From contig NZ_JALPVJ010000009.1 in NCBI RefSeq assembly GCF_023544445.1, positions 186,001-250,000 on the forward strand: DNA of 64,000 nucleotides. Direction: 5' to 3'. The stretch comes from Actinoplanes sp. M2I2 (GTDB taxonomy: Bacteria > Actinomycetota > Actinomycetes > Mycobacteriales > Micromonosporaceae). A program made the translations under genes and the position numbers. Below the pieces are notes generated by a model. It was not told the origin of the DNA. It did no database searches and saw nothing but the letters and a program-made list of their open reading frames with translations. Below, in pieces: positions 40,455-49,206 of the stretch. The number at the start of each line of letters is the position of its first letter. Within the stretch, counting starts at the first letter, position 1.

Positions 40455-41646
40455 TCGCCGGGGGACGGTTCACCAGGACGCGGCCGAAGATCACGGTGAC
40501 GACGCCGGCCAGCACGACCGACAGCAGGCCGACGCGCAGGCTGGTCTGGTCGGCGACCAGGCCGACCAGGGGCGGCGAGAGCAGGAAGCCCCCGCGCAGC
40601 AGCCAGCTGACGATGGTCAGGCCGGTGCCGGGGGCGAGGCCGGGCAGTTCGTCGGCGGTGTGCATGGCCGCCGGCACCAGCGTGGCCACGCCCAGCCCGG
40701 CCAGCGCGAACCCGGCCAGCGCGGTCGGCACCGACGGCACGGCCAGCGCCGCCCCCATGCCGATCGCGGCCAGCGCCCCGCCGGCGCGGACGACCGTGCG
40801 CTGCCCGAAGCGGTCCACGACCCGGTCACCGGCGAGGCGGCCGACGGTCATCGCGACCTGCATGGCCACGACGGCGAGGCCCGCGGTGGCGGCCCCGGCG
40901 CGCAGGTCCTCGGTCAGGAACAGCGCGCCCCAGGAGGCTCCGGCGTCCTCGACCAGGGCGCCGGCGGCGGCGAGGATGCCGAGAACGGCCAGCATCCGTA
41001 CGGCGGCCTTGGTGAAGGACCGGGTGGCGGGCGGGGCGTCGCCGGCCGGGGCGCGCTCGGCGTCCTCGGCGCCGGGCAGCAGGAACCGGAGGGCGACCAG
41101 CGCGACGCCGCTGAACAGCACGGCCGAGATGGTCAGGTGCAGGCCGAGCGGCACCGACAGACCGGCCGCGGCCGAGCCCATCAGACCGCCGAGGACGGCG
41201 CCGATGCTCCAGACGCCGTGCAGCGAGTTGAGGATCGAGCGGCCGTAGAGCCGCTGGACCCGCAGGCCGTGCGCGTTCTGGGCGACGTCGACGATCGAGT
41301 CGAGCGCGCCGATCACGAACAGCGCCCCGGCGAAGGCCAGCCAGTGCGGCGCGAACGGGATGATCAGCGTGGCCAGGGTGGTCAGGACGACGCCGTACGA
41401 GGCCACGCGGGCCGAACCGAGCCGGCGGATGGCCGCGCCGGCGAGCAGGCCGGCGAGCAGCGCGCCGATCGGCATCGCGGCGATGGCCGTGCCGAGGATC
41501 GCGTTGCTGACGCCGAGGTCGGCCTTGATCTGCGGGTAGCGCGGCACGACGTTGAAGAACACCGCACCGTTGGTCAGGAACAGCGCAGCCACGGCGGCGC
41601 GGGCCGAGCGAGCCTGCCGCGTGGGCACGGCAGCCAGAGTCGTCAT
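40450..41646 (-). CDS. MFS transporter
   Basis: A 398-residue major facilitator protein with 12 predicted helices. The GTAIAAMPIGALLAGLLAGAAIRRLGSARV segment is the cytoplasmic loop between helices 2 and 3, and the protein resembles the YbjJ/fucose-permease-like group. The ATG at 41646 is used rather than an in-frame TTG-type extension. Its upstream region holds two overlapping perfect palindromes, so it is likely repressed by a TetR-type protein, but no such gene is adjacent. Confidence 0.87.
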   Translation of the reverse strand: MTTLAAVPTRQARSARAAVAALFLTNGAVFFNVVPRYPQIKADLGVSNAILGTAIAAMPIGALLAGLLAGAAIRRLGSARVASYGVVLTTLATLIIPFAPHWLAFAGALFVIGALDSIVDVAQNAHGLRVQRLYGRSILNSLHGVWSIGAVLGGLMGSAAAGLSVPLGLHLTISAVLFSGVALVALRFLLPGAEDAERAPAGDAPPATRSFTKAAVRMLAVLGILAAAGALVEDAGASWGALFLTEDLRAGAATAGLAVVAMQVAMTVGRLAGDRVVDRFGQRTVVRAGGALAAIGMGAALAVPSVPTALAGFALAGLGVATLVPAAMHTADELPGLAPGTGLTIVSWLLRGGFLLSPPLVGLVADQTSLRVGLLSVVLAGVVTVIFGRVLVNRPPAT

Positions 41647-41656
41647 GCGGACGAGC

Positions 41657-41682
41657 GTACACACGATGTGTACGTCCGTACA
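41657..41682 (-). promoter_or_regulatory. Overlapping palindromic operators upstream of the MFS gene
   Basis: GTACACA-CGA-TGTGTAC at 41657-41673 is a perfect palindrome. It overlaps TGTACG-TC-CGTACA at 41669-41682, also perfect. The spacing and GTAC cores resemble TetR-family sites. They lie 11 bases upstream of the MFS start codon, where a bound repressor would block transcription. Confidence 0.6.
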
Positions 41683-41691
41683 TAGCGATGG

Positions 41692-42345
41692 TCAGGTGTG
41701 AGCGAAGCCTCTCAGCGCTTGGTCGACATCGGCGTCGGAGAGCTGCCCGAAGTCCTCGTACCACTGACCGACCGCGTGGAAGTCCGGCGGCTCGCTCAGG
41801 CAGATCACCGTGTCGGCCGCACCACCGAGCCGGTCGTGGGCCTCCGGCGCGCAGACCGGCGCCGCGAAGACCAGCCGCGCCGGGTGATGCCCGCGCAGCC
41901 ACCGCAGGGCGGCCCGGGCGGTGACCCCGGTGGCCAGCCCGTCGTCGACCACCACGACCTCACGGCCGGTCGGGTCGGGCGGCGGCCGGTCACCGCGGTA
42001 CTCCCGCGTACGCCGGGTGAGCTCGGCCCGCCCGGCGGTCACGCTCTCCGCGAAGTCCTCCGGCGCCAGCCCGAGGTCGGCCAGGCTGTCCTCGTCGAAG
42101 ACCGGCGGCCCGTCCTCGGCGATCGCCCCGACCCCGAACTCGGGCCGGCCCGGCGCGGTCAGCTTGCGGGCGATCACGATGTCGAGCTCGGCGCCGACGC
42201 GCGCGGCGACCCGCACGGCGACCGGAACGCCCCCGCGCGGCAGGGCCAGCACCAGCGGCGCCGGCCCCGGATGCTTACGCACCTGCGCGGCGACCGCCTC
42301 GGCGAGCTGCCGCCCGGCCTCGTCCCGGTTGGCGAAGATCGTCAT
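41692..42345 (-). CDS. Phosphoribosyltransferase-domain protein
   Basis: A 217-residue protein of the PRTase fold. The PRPP-binding motif is VVVVDDGLATGVTARAAL, and the N-terminal part has LVLALPRGGVPVAVRVAARVGAELDIVIARKLTAPG, the pattern of the stand-alone YhfF/ComFC-like PRTases of unknown substrate often found in actinobacteria. The C-terminal segment ends DFGQLSDADVDQAL. ATG at 42345 is preferred; upstream in-frame codons have no ribosome binding site. Confidence 0.83.
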   Translation of the reverse strand: MTIFANRDEAGRQLAEAVAAQVRKHPGPAPLVLALPRGGVPVAVRVAARVGAELDIVIARKLTAPGRPEFGVGAIAEDGPPVFDEDSLADLGLAPEDFAESVTAGRAELTRRTREYRGDRPPPDPTGREVVVVDDGLATGVTARAALRWLRGHHPARLVFAAPVCAPEAHDRLGGAADTVICLSEPPDFHAVGQWYEDFGQLSDADVDQALRGFAHT

Positions 42346-42524
42346 GGTCCGGACGTACCCGCTGACGCTCGTCCTATGCGTCTGACCTGCGATGACTCGC
42401 AACTTCCGCCCGGCGGACGAGGGCCGTCGCGCGGACGGGTAGCTTTCGGTGCGTCGGGTTCGGCGGTGCGGCCGGGCGCATGGCGGCCCTCGTTACGGGC
42501 ATGCGGGCGGTGAGGGAGGCGGCT

Positions 42525-43832
42525 ATGGGTGAGGCCACGGTGGACCGTCGGCGGCGGGTGCCGCGGACGGATGTGGTGCTGGCCGATCCCGGCCTGGCCG
42601 AGGCGACCGCGCGCGAGGGCCGGGCGGCCGTGAAGGCCGCCGTCGTGGCGACGCTCCAGCGCGTACGGGAGGGAGAGCTCGACCCGGACGCGGTCGTCGG
42701 CGCCGCGCTGGCTGCCCTGCCCGGAGGTCTGCGGCCGGTGCTGAACGCGACCGGGGTCGTCCTGCACACCAACCTGGGCCGGGCCGCGCTCTCGCCCGCC
42801 GCCCGCGACGCTGTGTCGGCCGCCGCCGGTCACACCGATGTGGAGCTCGATCTCACCACCGGCCGTCGCGCCAAGCGGGGCCGGACCGCCCTGGCCGCTC
42901 TGCACCGGGCGGTCCCGGACGCGGGCGACGTGCACGTGGTCAACAACGGGGCCGCCGCGCTGGTGCTCGCGGCGACCGCCCTGGCCGGCGGCGGCCGCGA
43001 AATCATCGTGAGCCGCGGCGAGATGGTGGAGATCGGCGACGGCTTCCGGCTGCCCGACCTGCTCGAGTCCACCGGCGCCCGGCTGCGCGAGGTGGGGACG
43101 ACCAACCGCACGTCCGTGACCGACTACGAGCGCGCGATCGGCCCGGCGACCGGCTTCATCCTCAAGGTGCACCCCTCGAACTTCGTGGTCCGGGGCTTCA
43201 CCAGCGCGGCGTCGATCGCCGGCCTGGCCGCCCTGCCCGCCCCCGTGGTCGCCGACATCGGCTCCGGACTGCTCGCTCCCGACCCCCTGCTCCCGGACGA
43301 GCCCGACGCCGCCTCGACGCTGACCGAGGGAGCCGACCTGGTCATCGCCAGCGGCGACAAACTGCTGGGCGGGCCGCAGGCCGGGCTGCTGCTCGGCACC
43401 GCCCCGCTGATCGAACGCCTGCGCCGCCATCCCCTGGCCCGCGCCCTGCGCGTCGACAAGCTCACGCTGGCCGCCCTCCAGGCCACCCTGACCGGCCCGG
43501 CCACGCCGACGTGGGAAGCGCTGCGCCTGGCACCGGAGGAACTGCTGGCCCGCACCCGGCAGGTTCAGGCCCGGCTGGCCGAGGTCGGCGTCGAGTCCGG
43601 CATCGTCGCGTCGGAGGCGGTCGTCGGCGGCGGCGGCGCGCCGGAACTCACCCTCCCGTCGTGGTCCCTCTCGCTGCCCCCGGCGTACGCGGACCGGCTG
43701 CGCACCGCGGCCACTCCCGTCGTCGGCCGGGTCGAGCGTGACCGTCTCCTGCTGGACCTCCGGTGCGTCCCGCCGGCGTCCGACCCCATCGTGGTGGACA
43801 TGGTCGCCGCCGTCGCCTCGGTTGCGGGCTGA
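42525..43832 (+). CDS. selA: L-seryl-tRNA(Sec) selenium transferase
   Basis: A 435-residue PLP enzyme that converts Ser-tRNA(Sec) to Sec-tRNA(Sec) using selenophosphate. Key features: RRVPRTDVVLAD at the N-terminus, LRPVLNATGVVLHTNLGRA, VNNGAAALVLAATAL, and the PLP lysine in SGDKLLGGPQAGL (about residue 279). The ATG at 42525 follows GGGAGG; in-frame ATGs at 42480 and 42501 have poorer sites. selB follows after one base, so the two form an operon. Together with selB, selC, selD and the UGA-containing fdhA it completes the Sec pathway. Confidence 0.95.
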   Translation: MGEATVDRRRRVPRTDVVLADPGLAEATAREGRAAVKAAVVATLQRVREGELDPDAVVGAALAALPGGLRPVLNATGVVLHTNLGRAALSPAARDAVSAAAGHTDVELDLTTGRRAKRGRTALAALHRAVPDAGDVHVVNNGAAALVLAATALAGGGREIIVSRGEMVEIGDGFRLPDLLESTGARLREVGTTNRTSVTDYERAIGPATGFILKVHPSNFVVRGFTSAASIAGLAALPAPVVADIGSGLLAPDPLLPDEPDAASTLTEGADLVIASGDKLLGGPQAGLLLGTAPLIERLRRHPLARALRVDKLTLAALQATLTGPATPTWEALRLAPEELLARTRQVQARLAEVGVESGIVASEAVVGGGGAPELTLPSWSLSLPPAYADRLRTAATPVVGRVERDRLLLDLRCVPPASDPIVVDMVAAVASVAG

Positions 43833-43833
43833 C

Positions 43834-45576
43834 ATGCACGTGCTGGCCACCGCCGGGCACGTCGACCACGGGAAGTCGACGCTGGTGCGGGCGCTCACCG
43901 GCATGGAACCGGACCGGTGGGCCGAGGAACGCCGCCGGGGCATGACGATCGACCTGGGGTTCGCCTGGACGACGCTGGGCTCGGGCGAGACGGTCGCCTT
44001 CGTCGACGTGCCCGGCCACGAGCGTTTCGTGCCCAACATGCTGGCCGGCATCGGCCCGGTCCCGGCGGCGATGCTGGTGGTAGCCGCGGACGAGGGCTGG
44101 ATGCCGCAGTCGGCCGAGCACCTGGCCGCGCTGGCCGCCCTCGACGTACGCCATGGTCTGCTGGTCGTCACCCGCAGCGACCTGGCCGATCCCGGCCCGG
44201 CGACCGAGCAGGCCCTGGCCGAGATCGCCGCGACGCCGCTGGGCCGGGTGCCCGCCGTGGCCGTCAGCGGCCGCACCGGCGCCGGCTTCGACGAGCTGCG
44301 GTCAGCCCTCGACGAGCTGGTGGCCGGGTTGCCCGCCCCTTCCGCGGACGAGCCCGTGCGCCTCTGGATCGACCGGGCGTTCACGGTCAAGGGCGCGGGC
44401 ACGGTGGTCACTGGCACGCTCGGCGCGGGCGTCCTGCGGGTCGGCGACGAACTGGCCCTGGGCGACGCGGTGGTGCGGGTCCGGGGCCTGCAGTCGCTGG
44501 GCCGGCCGGCCGCCGCGGTGCCCGCCGTGGCCCGGGTGGCCGTGAACCTGCGCGGCACCCCCCGTGACGACGTCGGCCGCGGCGACGCCCTGCTGAGCCC
44601 CGGCCGGTTCCGCCACACCGACCTCATCGACGTACGGGTCCACGGCGACCCGGCCGCGTCGCTGCCCGCGACGATGACCCTGCACGCGGGCTCGGCCGCC
44701 GTCCCGGTCCGGGTCCGTCCGCTGGGCGACGACACCGTACGCCTGCGTCTGTCCCGCCCCCTGCCCCTGCGCATCGGCGACCGGGCCCTGCTGCGCGATC
44801 CCGGCCTGCACCACGTGGCCGGCGGCGTGACCGTCCTCGACGTGGCGCCGCCCGGTTTGCAACGCCGGGGCGCCGCGGCCGCCCGCGCCGAGGTGCTGGC
44901 CAAGCTCGACGGCCGTCCCGACCTGGCCGGCGAGCTGTCCCGCCGCCGTCTGCTGCGAGCCGGCGACCTGGCCACGATGGGCGTCCCCGTCCCCGCCTCG
45001 GCAACCCCGGTGGCCGGAGACTGGTACGCCGACCCGTCCCACTGGGCCGCGCTGGTCGAACGCCTGCCGGCCGAGGTCGCCGCCTACGCCAAGGAGAACC
45101 CGCTCGAGCCCGGGATGCCGCTGGACGCCCTGCGCCACCGCCTCGGCCTGCCCGATCGCGCGCTGGTCACGGCCCTGATCCGCCCGCCCCTGTCGATGCG
45201 CGGCGGCCGCGTCGCCCCAGCCGCCGCCGGCCCGCCCGCGGAGCTGGTCGCCCTGGTCGGCCGGGCCTTCGACGGTCTGAGTCCCTTCGCCGCCCCCGAG
45301 GCCCACGACCTGGTGGCGCTCGGGCTGGGACCCCGGCAGCTGGCCGCCGCCGCCCGCACCGGCCTGGTCGTCCCCGTGACCCCGCAGGTCGTGCTGGCGA
45401 CCGGTGCGGTCGAGCGGGCCGCCCAGGTGCTGGCCGGCCTGCCGCAGCCGTTCACGCTCAGCGAGGCGCGGCGGGCCCTGGGCACCACCCGCCGGGTCGC
45501 GGTTCCCCTCCTGGAGCTGCTCGACCGCCGCGGCCTCACCCACCGGCTCCCCGACGACCGCCGCCAGGTGCGCTGA
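43834..45576 (+). CDS. selB: Selenocysteine-specific elongation factor
   Basis: A 580-residue translational GTPase. G1 is AGHVDHGKST at residues 7-16, G2 lies around RRRGMTIDLGF, G3 is DVPGHERFV, and the G4 position has TRSD in place of the usual NKxD. Beta-barrel domains 2 and 3 follow (VTGTLGAGVLRVGDEL), and the C-terminal third holds winged-helix repeats that bind the SECIS hairpin. It brings Sec-tRNA to UGA codons. The start is one base after the selA stop. Confidence 0.95.
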   Translation: MHVLATAGHVDHGKSTLVRALTGMEPDRWAEERRRGMTIDLGFAWTTLGSGETVAFVDVPGHERFVPNMLAGIGPVPAAMLVVAADEGWMPQSAEHLAALAALDVRHGLLVVTRSDLADPGPATEQALAEIAATPLGRVPAVAVSGRTGAGFDELRSALDELVAGLPAPSADEPVRLWIDRAFTVKGAGTVVTGTLGAGVLRVGDELALGDAVVRVRGLQSLGRPAAAVPAVARVAVNLRGTPRDDVGRGDALLSPGRFRHTDLIDVRVHGDPAASLPATMTLHAGSAAVPVRVRPLGDDTVRLRLSRPLPLRIGDRALLRDPGLHHVAGGVTVLDVAPPGLQRRGAAAARAEVLAKLDGRPDLAGELSRRRLLRAGDLATMGVPVPASATPVAGDWYADPSHWAALVERLPAEVAAYAKENPLEPGMPLDALRHRLGLPDRALVTALIRPPLSMRGGRVAPAAAGPPAELVALVGRAFDGLSPFAAPEAHDLVALGLGPRQLAAAARTGLVVPVTPQVVLATGAVERAAQVLAGLPQPFTLSEARRALGTTRRVAVPLLELLDRRGLTHRLPDDRRQVR

Positions 45577-45623
45577 CTCCGCCGCCGCCGACGGCAGCCC
45601 CCTCCGCAGGCGCCCGGACCGAG

Positions 45624-45676
45624 GCGGTGACCTCCACCTGCTTACTCACAGCGGACCGCCGCGGTGACCTCCACCT
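45624..45676. repeat. 16-base direct repeat at the 3' end of the RidA gene
   Basis: GCGGTGACCTCCACCT occurs exactly at 45624-45639 (between genes) and at 45661-45676 (within the last codons of the RidA-type gene). The outer copy looks like a small tandem duplication of the gene's 3' end. Confidence 0.7.
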
Positions 45677-46061
45677 CGAGCACGGCGCCCGGCAGGAAAA
45701 GCCGGCTGACCTCGACCGTCGTACTGGCCGGCGGCGTGCGGCCCGGTGCCGCGAAGAGCCGTCGCCGGACCCCGCCGTACGCCGGCAGATCACCCAGGTC
45801 GGTCATGAACGTCCGGATGAACAGCACGTCGGCCAGGCCCGCCCCATGCGCCGCGAGCAGCCCGCCGACGATCTCGAAGATCCGCTCGGCCTGAGCTGCC
45901 GCGTCCCCCGGCGCCACCACCTCACCGGCGTCGTCGACCGCGACCTGCCCGGCGAGCAACAGCAACGCCCCACCGCCCAGGTCGAGCCGGGCCACATGGG
46001 CGAACCGGTCACCGAACGGCGCCGCGACCGAAGCCGGATTGTCCAGCGTCATTTTCACCAT
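45642..46061 (-). CDS. RidA (YjgF/YER057c/UK114)-family protein
   Basis: A 139-residue RidA-type protein: LLLLAGQVAVDDAGEVVAPGDAAAQAERIFEIVGGLLAAHGAGLADVLFIRTFMTDLGDLPAY and a C-terminal PPASTTVEVSRLFLPGAVLEVEVTAAV. The Arg in FIRTFMTD matches the imine-hydrolysing subgroup, which removes reactive enamine/imine intermediates from PLP enzymes. It is divergent from a LysR-type regulator, likely its controller. A second in-frame ATG is at 46052. Confidence 0.87.
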   Translation of the reverse strand: MVKMTLDNPASVAAPFGDRFAHVARLDLGGGALLLLAGQVAVDDAGEVVAPGDAAAQAERIFEIVGGLLAAHGAGLADVLFIRTFMTDLGDLPAYGGVRRRLFAAPGRTPPASTTVEVSRLFLPGAVLEVEVTAAVRCE

Positions 46062-46132
46062 GCCGCGACGCTAAGCTCCGACCCACCCATGCCACCAGCG
46101 AATGTCACGCATGCCTGCCATGCTTGCCGGTC

Positions 46133-47035
46133 ATGGACACGATCCTGCTCGACGTCTTCCGTACCGTCGCGCACCTGGGCTCGATCACCGCGGCCGCACG
46201 CCGTCTGCGATTCACCCAGTCGGCCGTCTCCCGCCAGATAGCCGCGCTGGAGGCCGACGTGGGTGCCCGAGTCTTCGACCGCCTGCCGCGCGGCGTGGCC
46301 CTGACCGAGGAAGGCCGGGCTCTGCTCCCCCACGCCGACGCGATCCTCGACCGCCTGGTCGCCGCCCACCGGGCCGTCGACGACCTGCACACCCTGAACG
46401 CCGGCCGCCTGCGCGTGGGCGCCTTCCCCACCGCCGTCGCCGCCCTGGTCCCGCGGGCCCTGGCCAGCTTCCGCAGGGCGTACCCCGAAGTGGCCGTCAG
46501 CCTGGTCGAGGGCCTGACCCCCACCCTGCTGGAGAGACTGGCCACCGGTGACGCCGACGTGGCCGTCGTCAGCGAGTCCCCCGCCGGCCCGATCGACCCC
46601 GACCGCTACACGTTGCACCACATCCTCGACGAGCGCCTGCTGGTAGCCGTCTCCCGAACCCACCGCCTGGCCCGCCGCCGCACCGTCCGGCTGTCCGACC
46701 TGGAGGACGACTCGTTCATAGCCGGCTCCGCCGACGCCGAGGAGACCCTGCTACGAGCCAGCCTGCCCACGGGTTTCCGCCCCCGCATCGACATCGTCGC
46801 CGCCGAGTGGACCGGCAAGCTCGGCTGCGTGGCCGCCGGTCTGGGCGTCGCCCTGGTCCCCGCCCTGGCCATGCGCGGCACCCCCACCGACATCATCCTG
46901 CTGCGCCTGCACCGCGACGACGAGCCGACCCGCCGCATCCACCTGGCCACGCTCGCCGGCCGCACCCCACCCCCGGCGGTCGCGGGCTTCCTGCCCCACC
47001 TGACGTCCTCCGTCGATCCTCTGTGGGCTCGCTGA
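46133..47035 (+). CDS. LysR-family transcriptional regulator
   Basis: A 300-residue LysR protein: N-terminal winged helix (VFRTVAHLGSITAAARRLRFTQSAVSRQIAALEADVGARVFDRLPRGVALTEEGRALL) and a C-terminal effector-binding domain (residues 90-300; LRVGAFPTAVAALVP; GVALVPALAM). It is divergent from the RidA gene; GCATG(N5)CATGC at 46109-46123 lies in the shared promoter as a candidate LysR binding site. The ATG at 46133 is used; a TTG at 46124 would add three residues. Confidence 0.9.
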   Translation: MDTILLDVFRTVAHLGSITAAARRLRFTQSAVSRQIAALEADVGARVFDRLPRGVALTEEGRALLPHADAILDRLVAAHRAVDDLHTLNAGRLRVGAFPTAVAALVPRALASFRRAYPEVAVSLVEGLTPTLLERLATGDADVAVVSESPAGPIDPDRYTLHHILDERLLVAVSRTHRLARRRTVRLSDLEDDSFIAGSADAEETLLRASLPTGFRPRIDIVAAEWTGKLGCVAAGLGVALVPALAMRGTPTDIILLRLHRDDEPTRRIHLATLAGRTPPPAVAGFLPHLTSSVDPLWAR

Positions 47036-47056
47036 GCCGACCCGGGACAGCGGCCG

Positions 47057-47350
47057 TCAGCGACCTCCGGACCGGTCCCGACGACCGTCGGCGGCCACCC
47101 GGACGTCCCGGAAATCGCGGACGGCCAGCAGCGCGACGCGGACCAGAACCGCCAGATCGCCGTCAGCCAGCAGCAGGACGTCTTCGAGGACGCGGGCCGG
47201 CAAGGCGAGGTCAGCCGGGCCGTAGCAGTCGTGCCAGGCCAGATCGGCCAGGTGCAGGAGGTCCAGCGCGGCCTCGACCTGACCGCCGGGAAAAGCCGCT
47301 TCGATGGCGGGCCTGCGTTCCGTACGCCGTTGCGCGCTACCGAGAGCCAT
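47057..47350 (-). CDS. Small hypothetical protein downstream of murJ
   Basis: A 97-residue protein of unknown function: Leu/Val-rich helical core (LDLLHLADLAWHDCYGPADLALPARVLEDVLLLADGDLAVLVRVALLAV). It starts 21 bases after the murJ stop with a clear GAGGAGG site, so it is likely cotranscribed with murJ. No motif recognised. Confidence 0.6.
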   Translation of the reverse strand: MALGSAQRRTERRPAIEAAFPGGQVEAALDLLHLADLAWHDCYGPADLALPARVLEDVLLLADGDLAVLVRVALLAVRDFRDVRVAADGRRDRSGGR

Positions 47351-47371
47351 CCCGGTCCGCCTCCTCATTTG

Positions 47372-48982
47372 TCACCGGCGGATACCGGCGAGGCTGGTGG
47401 CCACGAGTTGCTTCCATTCGGTGAGGCGAATCAGCCGGGCGACGGCAACGTAGACGGCGGCGCCCACGACTCCAGCTGTGGTCAGCGTGATGAGCGCCGC
47501 GCTGAAGCCGGAGCCGATCACAGGTCTGAGGGCGAACGCGGTGACGGCGCCGCAGCTGCCCGCGACCCCGGTGGCGACGGCCACCCGCGCGTGGGTGCGC
47601 AGCAGCCGATGTCCGTCGATGCGACCCAGGCGGCGGCGCAGGATGGCGGCGGCGGCGATGAGGCCGACGGTGTAGGCGGCAGCGTAGGCGAGGGGAATCC
47701 CGACGACGATGTCCGCGCGAGGCAGGAGCCAGGTCGCGACGAGGCACCCGGCCACGCCGACGACTGTCACCCCCGTGGTGATCAGCGCCGGGGTCCTGGT
47801 GTCCTGCAGGGCGTAGAAGCCGCGTTGCAAAATCATGTAGCCGGTGAAGGGCACCAGGGCCACCCCGAAGGCGGCCACCACCGCCCCGAGCAGGGCGATC
47901 GCCGGTGGTGAGCTGCGGCCGTGGGCGAACAGCAGGGTGGCGATCTGCGGACCGAGCACGAGCATGGCCGCGGCGACCGGGGCGAGGGCCACGGCGGCGA
48001 GCCGGACGGCCCGGGACAGGTCTTCGGTGATCCGGGCGTGGTCGAGCCGGGCGGCGTGGCGGCTGAGCCGGGGCAGCATCGCGGTCATCACCGACAGAGC
48101 GATGATCGCGAACGGCATCTGGAACACCGCAAGCGCATTCTGATAGGCACTGATCCCACCCGGCCCGCTGATCGACGCGGCACGCGTGGCCGCCGCGAGC
48201 AACACCTGAGCGGCGACCACCGACACCAGCACCCACCCACCGAGCCGCCCGATCCGGCGCATCCCGATGCCCCGCGGGTCGAGCCGGGGCCGCAACGCGA
48301 ACCCGGTGCGGGCCAGGGCCCACACCACCACCATCATCTGAGCGAACACACCCGCCGTGGTGCCGACCGAGAGCAGCAGAAGGTGCGTGGACGTCATCGA
48401 CGCGATGCTCGTGGCACCGCCGATCACCAGGTAGACGAGGCCGACAGCGATCACGATGAGGCTGTTGACCAGCGGCGCCCACATCGGAGCGGCGAACCGC
48501 CCCCGGATGTTGAGCACGGCCCCGGCGGTGGCGCTGACCCCGTAGAACAGAATCTGCGGCACGAAGAACCGGCTGAACACGACCGCCAGCTCCCGCTGCT
48601 CGCTGGTGAACCCGGGCGTGTAGACCGCGACCAGCCAGGGCGCCGACACCATGGCCAGCACAGTGACCGCACCGAGGCCATAGACCATCAGCGACAGCAG
48701 CCGCTGGGCGTAGGCCACCCCGTCATCGGCTTCCGTCAGCGCCGCCCGGGCCAGCAGCGGCACCACCACGCTGGCCATAGCGCCCCCGACGACAAGCTCA
48801 TAGACGGCGTTGGGCAGCGTGTTCGCTACGTTGTAGCTGTCCAGCAGCGCGCCACCCAGCCCCAGCGCAGAGGCCAGCACCACCAGCCGCACAAAGCCGG
48901 CAGCCCGCGATGCCAACGTCGCCACCGCCATGCCACGACCGGCCCGCCCAACCGAAGGTCCTTCCGCCATGCCGACCTTCAT
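47372..48982 (-). CDS. murJ: MurJ/MviN-family lipid II flippase
   Basis: A 536-residue polytopic protein with about 14 hydrophobic helices in the MOP-superfamily pattern: GMAVATLASRAAGFVRLVVLASALG at the N-terminus, SYNVANTLPNAVYELVVGGAMASVVVPLLAR, and YALQDTRTPALITTGVTVVGVAGC in the middle. It flips lipid II across the membrane for peptidoglycan synthesis. It lies away from the usual chromosomal neighbourhood with parAB/trx genes and may be a paralogue. ATG starts at 48982 and 48970 are both possible. Confidence 0.9.
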   Translation of the reverse strand: MKVGMAEGPSVGRAGRGMAVATLASRAAGFVRLVVLASALGLGGALLDSYNVANTLPNAVYELVVGGAMASVVVPLLARAALTEADDGVAYAQRLLSLMVYGLGAVTVLAMVSAPWLVAVYTPGFTSEQRELAVVFSRFFVPQILFYGVSATAGAVLNIRGRFAAPMWAPLVNSLIVIAVGLVYLVIGGATSIASMTSTHLLLLSVGTTAGVFAQMMVVVWALARTGFALRPRLDPRGIGMRRIGRLGGWVLVSVVAAQVLLAAATRAASISGPGGISAYQNALAVFQMPFAIIALSVMTAMLPRLSRHAARLDHARITEDLSRAVRLAAVALAPVAAAMLVLGPQIATLLFAHGRSSPPAIALLGAVVAAFGVALVPFTGYMILQRGFYALQDTRTPALITTGVTVVGVAGCLVATWLLPRADIVVGIPLAYAAAYTVGLIAAAAILRRRLGRIDGHRLLRTHARVAVATGVAGSCGAVTAFALRPVIGSGFSAALITLTTAGVVGAAVYVAVARLIRLTEWKQLVATSLAGIRR

Positions 48983-49053
48983 AGCGCATCAGCGCTCCCG
49001 CCCCAGGCAGGTTCGCCGCGGCTACACCGTCGAGAACGGCCGGCTGGTGAAAA

Positions 49054-49146
49054 CGGAGGCGGACGGGAATCGAACCCGCCTGGCCCGGATACCGAGCCAC
49101 ACCGGTTTTGAAGACCGGGAGGGGCACCAGCCACCTGAACGCCTCC
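49054..49146 (-). tRNA. selC: tRNA-Sec (anticodon UCA)
   Basis: A 93-base tRNA gene without encoded CCA. Acceptor stem GGAGGCG at the 5' end (49146 downward) pairs with CGCCTCC near 49055-49061, with discriminator G at 49054. The anticodon loop CTTCAAA has the UCA anticodon at 49109-49111 on a CCGGT/ACCGG stem. A long variable arm of 8 pairs with a 3-base loop (TGGCTCGG, TAT, CCGGGCCA) follows. The T arm is GCGGG-TTCGATT-CCCGT, including a G-U first pair. Oversized length, extra arm and UCA anticodon identify tRNA-Sec. It reads toward murJ, between murJ and selD. Confidence 0.95.
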
Positions 49147-49206
49147 GCCCCCGACACTAGCCGCCCCGGCGGGCGCTTCGATCACCGCCGTGCCACAGTG
49201 GGATCC

